Assembly: GCF_021730435.1 (NCBI RefSeq)
Contig: NZ_JABWGX010000005.1
Span: 1-64,000 of the forward strand
DNA from: Xanthobacter agilis
GTDB taxonomy: Bacteria > Pseudomonadota > Alphaproteobacteria > Rhizobiales > Xanthobacteraceae
Length of the DNA: 64,000 bases
Reading direction: 5' to 3'
The position numbers and the translations under genes are program-made. The notes beneath the pieces were generated by a model that had not been told where the DNA came from, did not search any database, and was given only the letters and a program-made list of their open reading frames with translations. Below are positions 41,264 through 48,118 of this stretch, one piece after another; position 1 is the stretch's first letter; the number at the start of each line of letters is the position of its first letter.

Positions 41264-41602
41264 ATGACTGAGACTCTTCCCGCGGCTTTCGCAAGCCTGT
41301 CCCCCTTCACCGCCTGGGCGCTGGGCACCCAGGACGCGCGCCAGCACAAGCGCATCACCTCCACCAAGGCGGAGCTGAAGGCGTTCTACGACGCGGTGCT
41401 GCCCGAGCTGCCCAAGATGCTGGAGTATGTGGACCAGTATCCCCTCGGGCAGGTGCCCGCCGAGGCCAAGCCGGTGTTCTGGATGGCGCTCTCCATGGCG
41501 GAGGTCGCGCCCCATGTGGAACTGTACCGCGGCGATCCGAAGGTGCCCCACTCGTTCGACGAGGCCCGCTTCGTGGCCGAGCACGGACGGGTGCCGGCAT
41601 GA
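41264..41602 (+). CDS. Small operon protein of unknown function
   Basis: This 112-residue protein is not recognised. It is helix-rich (ITSTKAELKAFYDAVLPELPKMLEYVDQY, then FWMALSMAEVAPHVELY) and has no signal peptide, membrane segment or cysteine. Two short histidine-containing stretches (QHKRI, VPHSFDEARF) are present but form no known motif. It starts ten bases after the oxygenase and overlaps the next gene by four bases, so it is a fixed part of the operon. A role as an accessory to the oxygenase is a guess from position only. Confidence 0.75.
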   Translation: MTETLPAAFASLSPFTAWALGTQDARQHKRITSTKAELKAFYDAVLPELPKMLEYVDQYPLGQVPAEAKPVFWMALSMAEVAPHVELYRGDPKVPHSFDEARFVAEHGRVPA

Positions 41603-42081
41603 ACGCGGCCGGCGGACTGGAGAGGCGGCTGGCGCGGCTCGAAAGCGCCGAAGCGATCCGCAACCTGGTCGGCCTTTATGCCCTCGGCGCGGATCGCCGC
41701 AACGACCCGGAGATCTTTTCCGGGCTGTTCACGGACGATGCGGAATGGGAGGCGGCCGGCTTCGGCCGCTTCCAGGGGCGCGACCTCATCGTCGCGGAAC
41801 TCGCCCGCATCGGCCGCGAAACCATCGTCTGGACCCTGCATTACATGACCTCGCCGGTGGTGGAGATCGACGAGGAGGGAACAGGCGCCCGCTGCCGCTG
41901 GTGGCTGTGGGAGCTCTCCAAGATCAAGGATCAGCCGGGCGCCGAGCCGGTCGCCCACTTCCTGGGCGGCACCTACGACACGCGGCTCGAACGGACGCCG
42001 GACGGCTGGCGTTTTTCCCGCGTCGTGCTCGATCTGCCCCTCGTCAGTCCCCACGCGCCAGGCTTCAAGACCCGGCCGTGA
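41599..42081 (+). CDS. NTF2/SnoaL-like small protein
   Basis: This 160-residue protein has the SnoaL_4/NTF2-like fold. The start LERRLARLESAEAIRNLVGLYALGADRRNDPEIFSGLFTDDAEWE is the usual helix pair and first strand, and HYMTSPVVEIDEEGTGARCRWWLWELSK the central sheet. Two jobs are possible. It could be an oxygenase beta subunit, since those share the fold, or an enzyme acting on a pathway intermediate, like the small protein of indole clusters that converts 3-hydroxyindolin-2-one onward (recalled, not verified). It overlaps the preceding gene by ATGA and is 25 bp from the StyA-like gene. Confidence 0.82.
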   Translation: MNAAGGLERRLARLESAEAIRNLVGLYALGADRRNDPEIFSGLFTDDAEWEAAGFGRFQGRDLIVAELARIGRETIVWTLHYMTSPVVEIDEEGTGARCRWWLWELSKIKDQPGAEPVAHFLGGTYDTRLERTPDGWRFSRVVLDLPLVSPHAPGFKTRP

Positions 42082-42106
42082 CCTTCCCGATTTCAAGGAA
42101 CATCCC

Positions 42107-43372
42107 ATGCGCAAGATCGCCATCATCGGCGGCGGGCAGGCCGGTCTGCTGCTCGGCTTCGGCCTGATCGACAAAGGCTACGACGTCACGATCTATTCCG
42201 ACCGCACGGCGGAGCAGGTGCTGCATTCGCGCCTCGCCACCACCGCCTTCCTGTTTGAAAGCTCGCTGAAGATCGAGCGCGACCTGTGCCTCAATTTCTG
42301 GGAAGACCTCGGCCCCTATGGCGAGGGCATCCATGTCGACTTCCGCGCCCCCGACGGCATGGTGGGGCTCTCGGTGCAGGGCCGGCTCGGGGTCAACCAC
42401 GGGCAGGCGCTGGACGTGCGCACCAAGTTCCATCGCTGGATGAACGAATTCGCCCGGCGCGGCGGGCGGCTCGTGATCCAGGCCATCACCATCGCCGATC
42501 TCGAGCGGATCTCGGCCGAGAACGACCTCACCATCGTGGCGGCCGGCAAGGGGGCCATCACCGCCCTGTTCGAGCGCGACGACGCCCGCTCGCCCCACAA
42601 GGTGCCGCCGCGCAATCTCGCCGCGGTGCTGGTGACCGGCTCCAACCTCACCGGCGACCGGCCGTGGCGCGAGATTCCGTTCCGCCCGCTGCGCTTCAAT
42701 TTCATCGCCGGGGCAGGCGAATACTTCTCATTGCCCTTCTACACCCACACCAAGGGGGAGTGCCGCAGCTTCCTGTTCGAGGCCATTCCTGGCGGACCCA
42801 TGGATGTGTTCCAGGACGTCAAGGACGGCGCGGAGATGGTGGCCACCGTGCGCGAGGTGGTGAAGCGCCTCACGCCGGACCAGGCCGAGCATGTGCCCGA
42901 CGACATGGAGATCACCGACGCCAACGCCTGGCTGAAGGGGTCGTTCACGCCCGTCATCCGCAAGCCGGTGGGCGTGCTGCCCTCGGGCAACATCGTGTTC
43001 GGCGTCGGTGACGCCCTCGTGCTCAACGACCCCATCGCCGGCCAGGGCGCGAACAACGCAAATCGCATGGTGAAGGCCTATCTCTCCGCCATCCTGGAAC
43101 ACGGCGACAAGCCTTTCGATCGCGCGTGGATGGAGGAGTTGTTCAACGGCTTCTGGGAGACCTCGGGGCAGTACACCTGCGCTTTCACCAATGCGCTTCT
43201 GGTGCCGCCGCCGCCATCGGTGCTGGAGATCCTGGGCGCCGCCTCCAAGGTGCCGGTCATCGCCGACGAATTCTGCGGCAATTTCAACGATCCCCCCCGC
43301 TTTTGGCCGGCGATCGCCGATCTCGACGCGGCCAAGCGCTATGTGGCGTCGAAGGTGGCCCATGTCGCGTGA
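42107..43372 (+). CDS. StyA-like FAD-dependent monooxygenase (group E)
   Basis: This 421-residue protein resembles styrene and indole monooxygenases, which use FADH2 supplied by a separate reductase to epoxidise an alkene or indole. Features are the FAD site IIGGGQAGLLLGFGL (residues 6-20), YSDRTAEQVLHSRL and the second FAD motif NIVFGVGDALVLNDPIAGQGANNANR. There is no NAD(P)H-binding motif, as expected for two-component enzymes. Residues near 45-49 (TTAFL) differ from the Asn-Val-His set I recall for styrene enzymes and from the Ser-Gln-Met set for indole enzymes, so the substrate may be different. It overlaps the reductase gene by 11 bases. Confidence 0.92.
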   Translation: MRKIAIIGGGQAGLLLGFGLIDKGYDVTIYSDRTAEQVLHSRLATTAFLFESSLKIERDLCLNFWEDLGPYGEGIHVDFRAPDGMVGLSVQGRLGVNHGQALDVRTKFHRWMNEFARRGGRLVIQAITIADLERISAENDLTIVAAGKGAITALFERDDARSPHKVPPRNLAAVLVTGSNLTGDRPWREIPFRPLRFNFIAGAGEYFSLPFYTHTKGECRSFLFEAIPGGPMDVFQDVKDGAEMVATVREVVKRLTPDQAEHVPDDMEITDANAWLKGSFTPVIRKPVGVLPSGNIVFGVGDALVLNDPIAGQGANNANRMVKAYLSAILEHGDKPFDRAWMEELFNGFWETSGQYTCAFTNALLVPPPPSVLEILGAASKVPVIADEFCGNFNDPPRFWPAIADLDAAKRYVASKVAHVA

Positions 43373-43919
43373 TGTGTCGCCTGAGACCGGGGTGGCGACG
43401 GTGGCCGCTGTGGCGGGTGCGGAAGCGGAGCGGCGCGCCTTGCGCCACTCCCTCTCCCTCTACGCCACGGGGGTCTGCGTGATCACAACTTTGGCGCCGG
43501 ATGGCGAGAAGGTGGGGCTGACGGTGAATTCGTTCGCCTCGGTCTCCCTGGATCCGCCGCTGGTGCTGTGGAGCCTCGCCAGGACGTCGCCGCGCGTGCC
43601 GGTGTTCCGGGGCGCGACCCATTTCGCCGTCAATGTGCTGTCGGGCGCCCAGGAGGAGCTGTGCAACCGCTTCGCCCGTCCTGGCGCCGACCGGTTCGCT
43701 GGGCTCGATCTCGATGCGGGCGCCGGCGGGGCGCCGCTGCTGCCTGGCTGCCTCGCCACCTTCGAGTGCGCCCGGCACGAGGTGGTGGAGGGCGGCGACC
43801 ACGTCATTCTCATCGGCAAGGTGCTGACCCATACGCGCGGGTCTGCCGCCGATGCGCTGGTGTTCTGCAACGGAGCGTTGCGGAACTGGTCCGGACTGCG
43901 GGAGGTGGCTCATGGCTGA
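43362..43919 (+). CDS. StyB-like flavin reductase
   Basis: This 185-residue NAD(P)H:flavin reductase should deliver reduced FAD to the StyA-like monooxygenase encoded just before it. The core RHSLSLYATGVCVITTLAPDGEKVGLTVNSFASVSLDPPLVLWSLAR is the flavin-binding split-barrel signature of the HpaC/StyB family, and GGDHVILIGKVL with an RNW-containing end also fits. About 30 variable residues precede the core; the ATG at 43362 lies in the last codons of the monooxygenase gene, so translation is coupled. Members prefer NADH, which cannot be confirmed here. Confidence 0.92.
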   Translation: MSRDVSPETGVATVAAVAGAEAERRALRHSLSLYATGVCVITTLAPDGEKVGLTVNSFASVSLDPPLVLWSLARTSPRVPVFRGATHFAVNVLSGAQEELCNRFARPGADRFAGLDLDAGAGGAPLLPGCLATFECARHEVVEGGDHVILIGKVLTHTRGSAADALVFCNGALRNWSGLREVAHG

Positions 43920-44697
43920 GTTTTCCGGCAAGGTTGCCATCGTGACCGGCGGCGCGACCCTGATCGGCGCCGCCGTCGCGGAAAGCTTGGTGTCGGCGGG
44001 CGCGTGCGTCGTCGTGGTGGACATCGATACGGACCGCGGCGCGCGGGTGGCCGAGGGGCTTGGCGCGCGGGGCCTGTTCATCCCCACGGATGTGGGCGAT
44101 GACGCGGCCATCGCCGCCGCGGTGGCGGCCACCCTCGCTCGTTTCGGGCGCATCGATGTTCTGGTGAATGCGGCGGCCTGCTACATCGACCAGGGTGCGG
44201 CCTCGCCCCGCGCGGACTGGGCGGCGGCCTTCAATGTCAATGTGTTCGGCGGCGTGGCCCTGGTTCAGGCGTGCCGGCCGCATATGGCGGCCCAGGGCGG
44301 CGGGGCGGTGGTGAACTTCACCAGCGTCTCCGGGCGCATCGCCCAGGCCGGGCGCTGGGTCTATCCCGCCACCAAGGCCACCATCGAGCAGGTCACGCGC
44401 TCACAGGCTCTCGATCTCGCCGGCGACGGCATCCGGGTGAATGCGGTGTCCCTGGGCTGGACCTGGTCCGCGCCCATCTCCGCGATGGTGAAGGCCGACC
44501 GGGCGAAGGCGGATCGCATCGCCGGCCCGCTGCACATCACCGGCCGGGTGGGGGATCCGAAAGAGGTGGCGGAAGCGGTGCTGTTCCTGGCCTCGCCGCG
44601 TGCCTCGCTCATCACCGGCACCACCGTGGCGGTGGATGGCGGCTATCTGGCCCTGGGGCCGGAAGGGCGGGGCCTTTCCCTGACGGAGTTGTTGTGA
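43912..44697 (+). CDS. Short-chain dehydrogenase/reductase
   Basis: This 261-residue classical SDR oxidises an alcohol or diol to the ketone with NAD(P). The active site is Ser138, Tyr151 and Lys155 (VNFTSVSG, VYPATK). Asp37 after the second strand (VVVVDIDTD) favours NAD over NADP. The cofactor motif TGxxxGxG is altered: TGGATLIG puts Leu where the central Gly is normal, and the NNAG motif reads NAAA. In an indole-type route it would oxidise the dihydrodiol, but that is inferred from context. The ATG at 43912 has GGGAGG upstream and overlaps the reductase gene by eight bases. Confidence 0.9.
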   Translation: MAEFSGKVAIVTGGATLIGAAVAESLVSAGACVVVVDIDTDRGARVAEGLGARGLFIPTDVGDDAAIAAAVAATLARFGRIDVLVNAAACYIDQGAASPRADWAAAFNVNVFGGVALVQACRPHMAAQGGGAVVNFTSVSGRIAQAGRWVYPATKATIEQVTRSQALDLAGDGIRVNAVSLGWTWSAPISAMVKADRAKADRIAGPLHITGRVGDPKEVAEAVLFLASPRASLITGTTVAVDGGYLALGPEGRGLSLTELL

Positions 44698-45026
44698 TGA
44701 CGGGCATCCTGACGGCCGAAGCCGTGCTCTGCCGCGCCGCCGACGTGCCCGAGGGCGGGGCGCTGCGGGTTGAGCGGGACGACGGGCCGCCGCTGGCGGT
44801 GTTCCATGTGGGCGGGCGCTTCTATGTGACCGACGACACCTGCACCCATGGCGAGGCCTCCCTTTCCGAGGGCGAGATCGACGCCGAGGAATTGCTGGTG
44901 GAATGCCCGTGGCATTCGGGCGCCTTCGATCTGGCGACCGGCGCCCCGTGTGGGGCGCCCTGCACCATCGCCTTGCGCGTGCATCGTTTCGAGCTGCGCG
45001 GCGGCGACATCGTGCTGGTGCCCTGA
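44697..45026 (+). CDS. Rieske ferredoxin
   Basis: This 109-residue electron carrier should pass electrons from the reductase at 45028 to the Rieske oxygenase at 40051. The cluster ligands are Cys49, His51, Cys70 and His73 in CTHGEASLSEG and CPWHSGAFD, the usual spacing for three-component oxygenase ferredoxins. The length is typical. It starts with ATG sharing one base with the SDR stop codon (TGATG), so expression is coupled. One base separates its stop from the next start. Confidence 0.93.
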   Translation: MTGILTAEAVLCRAADVPEGGALRVERDDGPPLAVFHVGGRFYVTDDTCTHGEASLSEGEIDAEELLVECPWHSGAFDLATGAPCGAPCTIALRVHRFELRGGDIVLVP

Positions 45027-45027
45027 C

Positions 45028-46008
45028 ATGGCGCGGATCACTTTGGAGAGCGGCGCCAGCTATGAATGCGACGCCGGCGACACCGTGTTGCGCGCGGGCC
45101 TGCGGGCCGGGCTCGGGCTGCCTTATGAATGCAATGCGGGCGGCTGCGGCACCTGCAAGGTGGAGATCCTGGCCGGGGTGGTGGAGCCCCTGTGGCCGGA
45201 TGCGCCGGGCCTGTCCGATCGCGACCGGCGCAAGGGCCGGGTGCTGGCGTGCCAATGCCGCCCGCTCGCCGATTGCCGGCTGAAGGTGCGGGAAGACCCG
45301 GCCTGCGTGCCGCCGGTGCCGCCGGAGCGGCGGCGGGCGGTGCTGGATGGCGTCGAGGATATCACCCACGATATCCGCAGCTTCCGGTTTCGCAGCGAGG
45401 GACCGGCCCGGTTCCTGCCGGGGCAATATGTGATGCTGACGCTGCCGGACGGCCTGGAGCGGGCCTATTCCCTCGCCAATCTCCCCAACGCGGCCGGCGT
45501 GTTCGAGGTGATGGTGCGGCGCGTGCCGGGCGGGCGGATGGGGGAGCGCCTGTTCGGCACGCCCCCCGACGCGGTCACGATCGATGGGCCGTTCGGCCTC
45601 GCCTTCCTCCGTCCGGGGGAGCGGGATGTCGTGTGTCTTGCAGGGGGCTCCGGCCTTGCGCCCATGGTGTCCATCGCCCGCGCCGTGGCGGCGGAGCCGA
45701 CGTCTCGGCGCGTCGTCTTCTTTCATGGCGGGCGCACCGGGGCCGATGTGCTGGATGTGGCCCGCATCGATGCCCTGACGGGGCTCGGCCCGCGTCTCAC
45801 CTATGTGCCGGTGGTGTCGGGAGAGGCCATTCGCGGGCTTGCCCACGGGCTGGTGCACGACGTCGCCGCAGCCTGGCTCGATGGGTCGGTGGACGGGTTT
45901 GATTATTATTGCGCCGGTCCGCCGCCGATGACGCAGGCGGTGGAAAACCTTCTGGTCCGCAATGCGGGCCTGTCCGCGGAACGGGTGCGGTTCGATCGCT
46001 TCTTCTGA
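45028..46008 (+). CDS. Ferredoxin-type oxygenase reductase
   Basis: This 326-residue reductase takes electrons from NADH to the Rieske ferredoxin. The N-terminal plant-type [2Fe-2S] domain has Cys35, Cys40, Cys43 and Cys75 (YECNAGGCGTCKVE, LACQC). The FAD domain follows with RAYSLAN, which binds the flavin, and the NAD domain with CLAGGSGLAPMVSIARA and YYCAGPPPM. The order ferredoxin-FAD-NAD is that of class IB reductases such as BenC and XylZ, which normally feed an oxygenase directly. Here a separate Rieske ferredoxin is also encoded, so one chain carries two [2Fe-2S] relays. It is the last gene, followed by a strong terminator. Confidence 0.93.
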   Translation: MARITLESGASYECDAGDTVLRAGLRAGLGLPYECNAGGCGTCKVEILAGVVEPLWPDAPGLSDRDRRKGRVLACQCRPLADCRLKVREDPACVPPVPPERRRAVLDGVEDITHDIRSFRFRSEGPARFLPGQYVMLTLPDGLERAYSLANLPNAAGVFEVMVRRVPGGRMGERLFGTPPDAVTIDGPFGLAFLRPGERDVVCLAGGSGLAPMVSIARAVAAEPTSRRVVFFHGGRTGADVLDVARIDALTGLGPRLTYVPVVSGEAIRGLAHGLVHDVAAAWLDGSVDGFDYYCAGPPPMTQAVENLLVRNAGLSAERVRFDRFF

Positions 46009-46038
46009 ACGCTGCGCGCGCCAACAGGTCATCATCCC

Positions 46039-46071
46039 AAAAGGCCCGTGAGTTCGACTCACGGGCCTTTT
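46039..46071 (+). terminator. Strong intrinsic terminator of the catabolic operon
   Basis: AAAAGGCCCGTGAGT (46039-46053) and ACTCACGGGCCTTTT (46057-46071) form a perfect 15-bp stem with a TCG loop, T-rich at the 3' end and A-rich at the 5' end, so it can work in both directions. It lies 30 bp after the operon's last stop codon and 101 bp before the end of the convergent gene. Confidence 0.9.
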
Positions 46072-46172
46072 GTCGGGCCTGCGCTCCGGTTTGGCGGGGG
46101 CTTGGGTATGGGGCTTGGGCGCCGGCGTGTTCCGCCTGCCTCGGGGGCGGTCGGAAGCCGAGGCCGGCGGGC

Positions 46173-46979
46173 TCAGGTGGCGTGCGCGGCGAGGTCTTGC
46201 CTCAGCCAGATGTCGAGCGGCGCGCCCTCCCCATGAAGGATGCTCCAACGCCGGGTCAGTGTGCCGCCCGCCGGGCCGGTGTCGAGGGTGGCGAGCTGTC
46301 CGCCGCCGGTCCGGCTCACGCCCAGGGCGCAGCCTTCCCGGAAGGGGAGGGACGAGACGCGGATCAGCCATTCCCCGTCGCCCACGGTGCCGAACGAAAT
46401 CTCGCAATCGACGAGGTCCTGGGCGTGGGACAGGGTGGGCGCCTCGGCGACCAGATCGGCGAGGGAGCGGCCGCCGGGCACGGCGAACGGGCGCGCCCGC
46501 GCCAGCATGAAGCGGTCGCCCACCACCACCAATGACCCCGCGCTGCCGCTCCGTGCATCCCGCAGAATGAAGGCCGCGGCGGGGGTGCGATCCCCTTCCG
46601 CCCGATGCCAATGCTCCAGATAGGGCACGTCTCGCCCCTCTTCCTTCATGATGCCGTCTTCCAGCCACAGGCGGCCGGCATCGGCGAGCGCTGATGGGGG
46701 CTGGAAATCCAGGTGGCGCTGCCATTCAAAGAAGGCACCCGCCTTCACCAGCCGACCGGCGAAGCCGTCCTGCCGCGCGAGCCAGCCGATCTGTGGCGCG
46801 GTGAGATCGCGCAGCGCGCGCACACCGGCGAATGAGGGGCGGTCCGCCGGCTGGCGCAGGTCGATATAGTGTTCCGGCCCCTGGAGCCAATACACCTCGG
46901 TGGTGGTATCCCGCCGCCCATCGGGCTGGACGATGAGGGAGCGCCGCCACAGGCCCCCGAGCTGGTCGATGTCGAGCAA
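46173..46979 (-). CDS. Unknown protein, lipocalin-like start
   Basis: This 268-residue protein is not recognised with certainty. The opening LGGLWRRSLIVQPDGRRDTTTEVYWLQGPEHYIDLRQP looks like a lipocalin-type strand arrangement, and the rest is beta-rich with no signal peptide or cysteine motif (GFAGRLVKAGAFFEWQRHLDFQPP; VDCEISFGTVGDGEWLIRVSSLPFREG). I chose the TTG at 46979 because GGAGG lies seven bases upstream; a longer frame starting with TTG at 47048 lacks such a site. It is divergent from the LysR gene across 126 bp, so LysR may control it, and convergent with the catabolic operon. Function unknown. Confidence 0.75.
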   Translation of the reverse strand: MLDIDQLGGLWRRSLIVQPDGRRDTTTEVYWLQGPEHYIDLRQPADRPSFAGVRALRDLTAPQIGWLARQDGFAGRLVKAGAFFEWQRHLDFQPPSALADAGRLWLEDGIMKEEGRDVPYLEHWHRAEGDRTPAAAFILRDARSGSAGSLVVVGDRFMLARARPFAVPGGRSLADLVAEAPTLSHAQDLVDCEISFGTVGDGEWLIRVSSLPFREGCALGVSRTGGGQLATLDTGPAGGTLTRRWSILHGEGAPLDIWLRQDLAAHAT

Positions 46980-47105
46980 GGCTGTTCCTCCACGAAGGGC
47001 GGCACTATGGGCATCGGCGGGGAGAGCCGGGTAGACACGTCCGGTCAATGTCAGTCATAGAGTGGATCTATCCCCTGCGGCTCCTGCGCGGGGCGGAGGT
47101 CGGCC

Positions 47106-48047
47106 ATGGCTCAGGTTTCCCGGCGCAGCGAGCGCGCGAGCGCCTTCACCCGCAATGTGGACTGGAACCTGTTCCGCACCTTTCTGGAGATCGTGGAATG
47201 GGGCGGCATCAGCGCCGCCGCGCGGGCCATGAACCGCCAGCAGCCGAGCATCAGCGCCGCGCTGCGCCGGCTCGAAGGGCATCTGGGGGTGGAATTGTGC
47301 GAGCGTTCCGCCAAGGGGGTGGAGCTGACCGCGGCCGGCAATGCCCTGTTCGACCTGTGCGCGGGGCTGCGCGCCCAGGTGAACCGGATGCCGCTGGAGG
47401 TGGCCAAGGCCAATGGTCTGGTGGATGGCGCGGTGCGCATCCGCATGATTTCCGACCTCGTCTCGCCGCTGCTGGATCGGGCCATCGCCGATTTCCACGT
47501 CGCCTTTCCGGGCGTGGAACTGCGACTGGAGGTGGCGCCCTGGCGCGCCATCATCAAATCGCTGCGCACCGGCGATGCGGAGATCGGCATCACCTGTGAC
47601 AGCGCGCCCAACATGGCGCTGCAATATGTGCCGGTGATGCGCGAGATCCAGCAGCTCTATTGCGGTCCGGGCCACCCCTGCCACGGCAGCGCGCCGCTGC
47701 ATCCGGCCGAGCTGCGCCACGAGGGCTTCATCCTGACCGGCGAGGATGAGCCGGATGAGCTGGAGCATTTTCGCCGCCGCTACGGGCTTGGCGCGCGCAC
47801 CTCGGGATTTGCTGAGACGCTGGCGGAGGTGCGGCGGCTGATCCTGCTGGGGGTGGGGCTCGGCTTCCTGCCCACGGACGTGGCCAATCGGGAGCGGGGG
47901 GATGCCGCCTGCTGGCCACTGCTCGCACCGGAGCTGCTGCCCAGTTACGAGGTCTATGTGGTGGCCCGCGCCTCGGAGAGCCTGTCCACCCCCGCGCGCC
48001 TGGGGCAGTGTCCGGCCGCTCTGCACGGAGGGATCGGCATCACATAA
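47106..48047 (+). CDS. LysR-type transcriptional regulator
   Basis: This 313-residue protein has an N-terminal winged helix-turn-helix (FRTFLEIVEWGGISAAARAMNRQQPSISAALRRLEGHLGVELCERSAKG, about 22-72) and a substrate-binding domain to about 300. The residues before 20 are non-conserved, so the start could be a little later, but the ATG at 47106 is usable. The C-terminal 15 or so residues (RLGQCPAALHGGIGIT) look unlike other family ends. The stop lies six bases before the inverted repeat of an insertion element, so the 3' end may have been altered by the insertion. Its inducer is unknown; the divergent gene at 46979 is the obvious target. Confidence 0.88.
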   Translation: MAQVSRRSERASAFTRNVDWNLFRTFLEIVEWGGISAAARAMNRQQPSISAALRRLEGHLGVELCERSAKGVELTAAGNALFDLCAGLRAQVNRMPLEVAKANGLVDGAVRIRMISDLVSPLLDRAIADFHVAFPGVELRLEVAPWRAIIKSLRTGDAEIGITCDSAPNMALQYVPVMREIQQLYCGPGHPCHGSAPLHPAELRHEGFILTGEDEPDELEHFRRRYGLGARTSGFAETLAEVRRLILLGVGLGFLPTDVANRERGDAACWPLLAPELLPSYEVYVVARASESLSTPARLGQCPAALHGGIGIT

Positions 48048-48053
48048 ATTTGG

Positions 48054-48074
48054 GGCCTGTATACCTAACTAGCC
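48054..48074 (+). repeat. Left terminal inverted repeat of the IS1595-type element
   Basis: Twenty-one bases starting GGCCTGTATACCTAACTAG match the reverse complement of 50367-50387 at 19 positions. Its inner 11 bases are also repeated in inverted form at 48104-48114, just before the transposase start. Confidence 0.85.
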
Positions 48075-48083
48075 AAAACTTAC

Positions 48084-48112
48084 TTGACCTGCGCCACGGC
48101 GGTGGCTAGTTA
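48084..48112 (+). promoter_or_regulatory. Transposase promoter overlapping an internal repeat copy
   Basis: TTGACC (48084-48089) and TAGTTA (48107-48112) are spaced by 17 bp and would start transcription at or just before the ATG at 48119, giving a nearly leaderless message. The -10 box lies inside GGCTAGTTAGG (48104-48114), an exact inverted copy of CCTAACTAGCC in the left end (48064-48074). Transposase bound there would be expected to repress itself. Confidence 0.55.
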
Positions 48113-48118
48113 GGTTTC

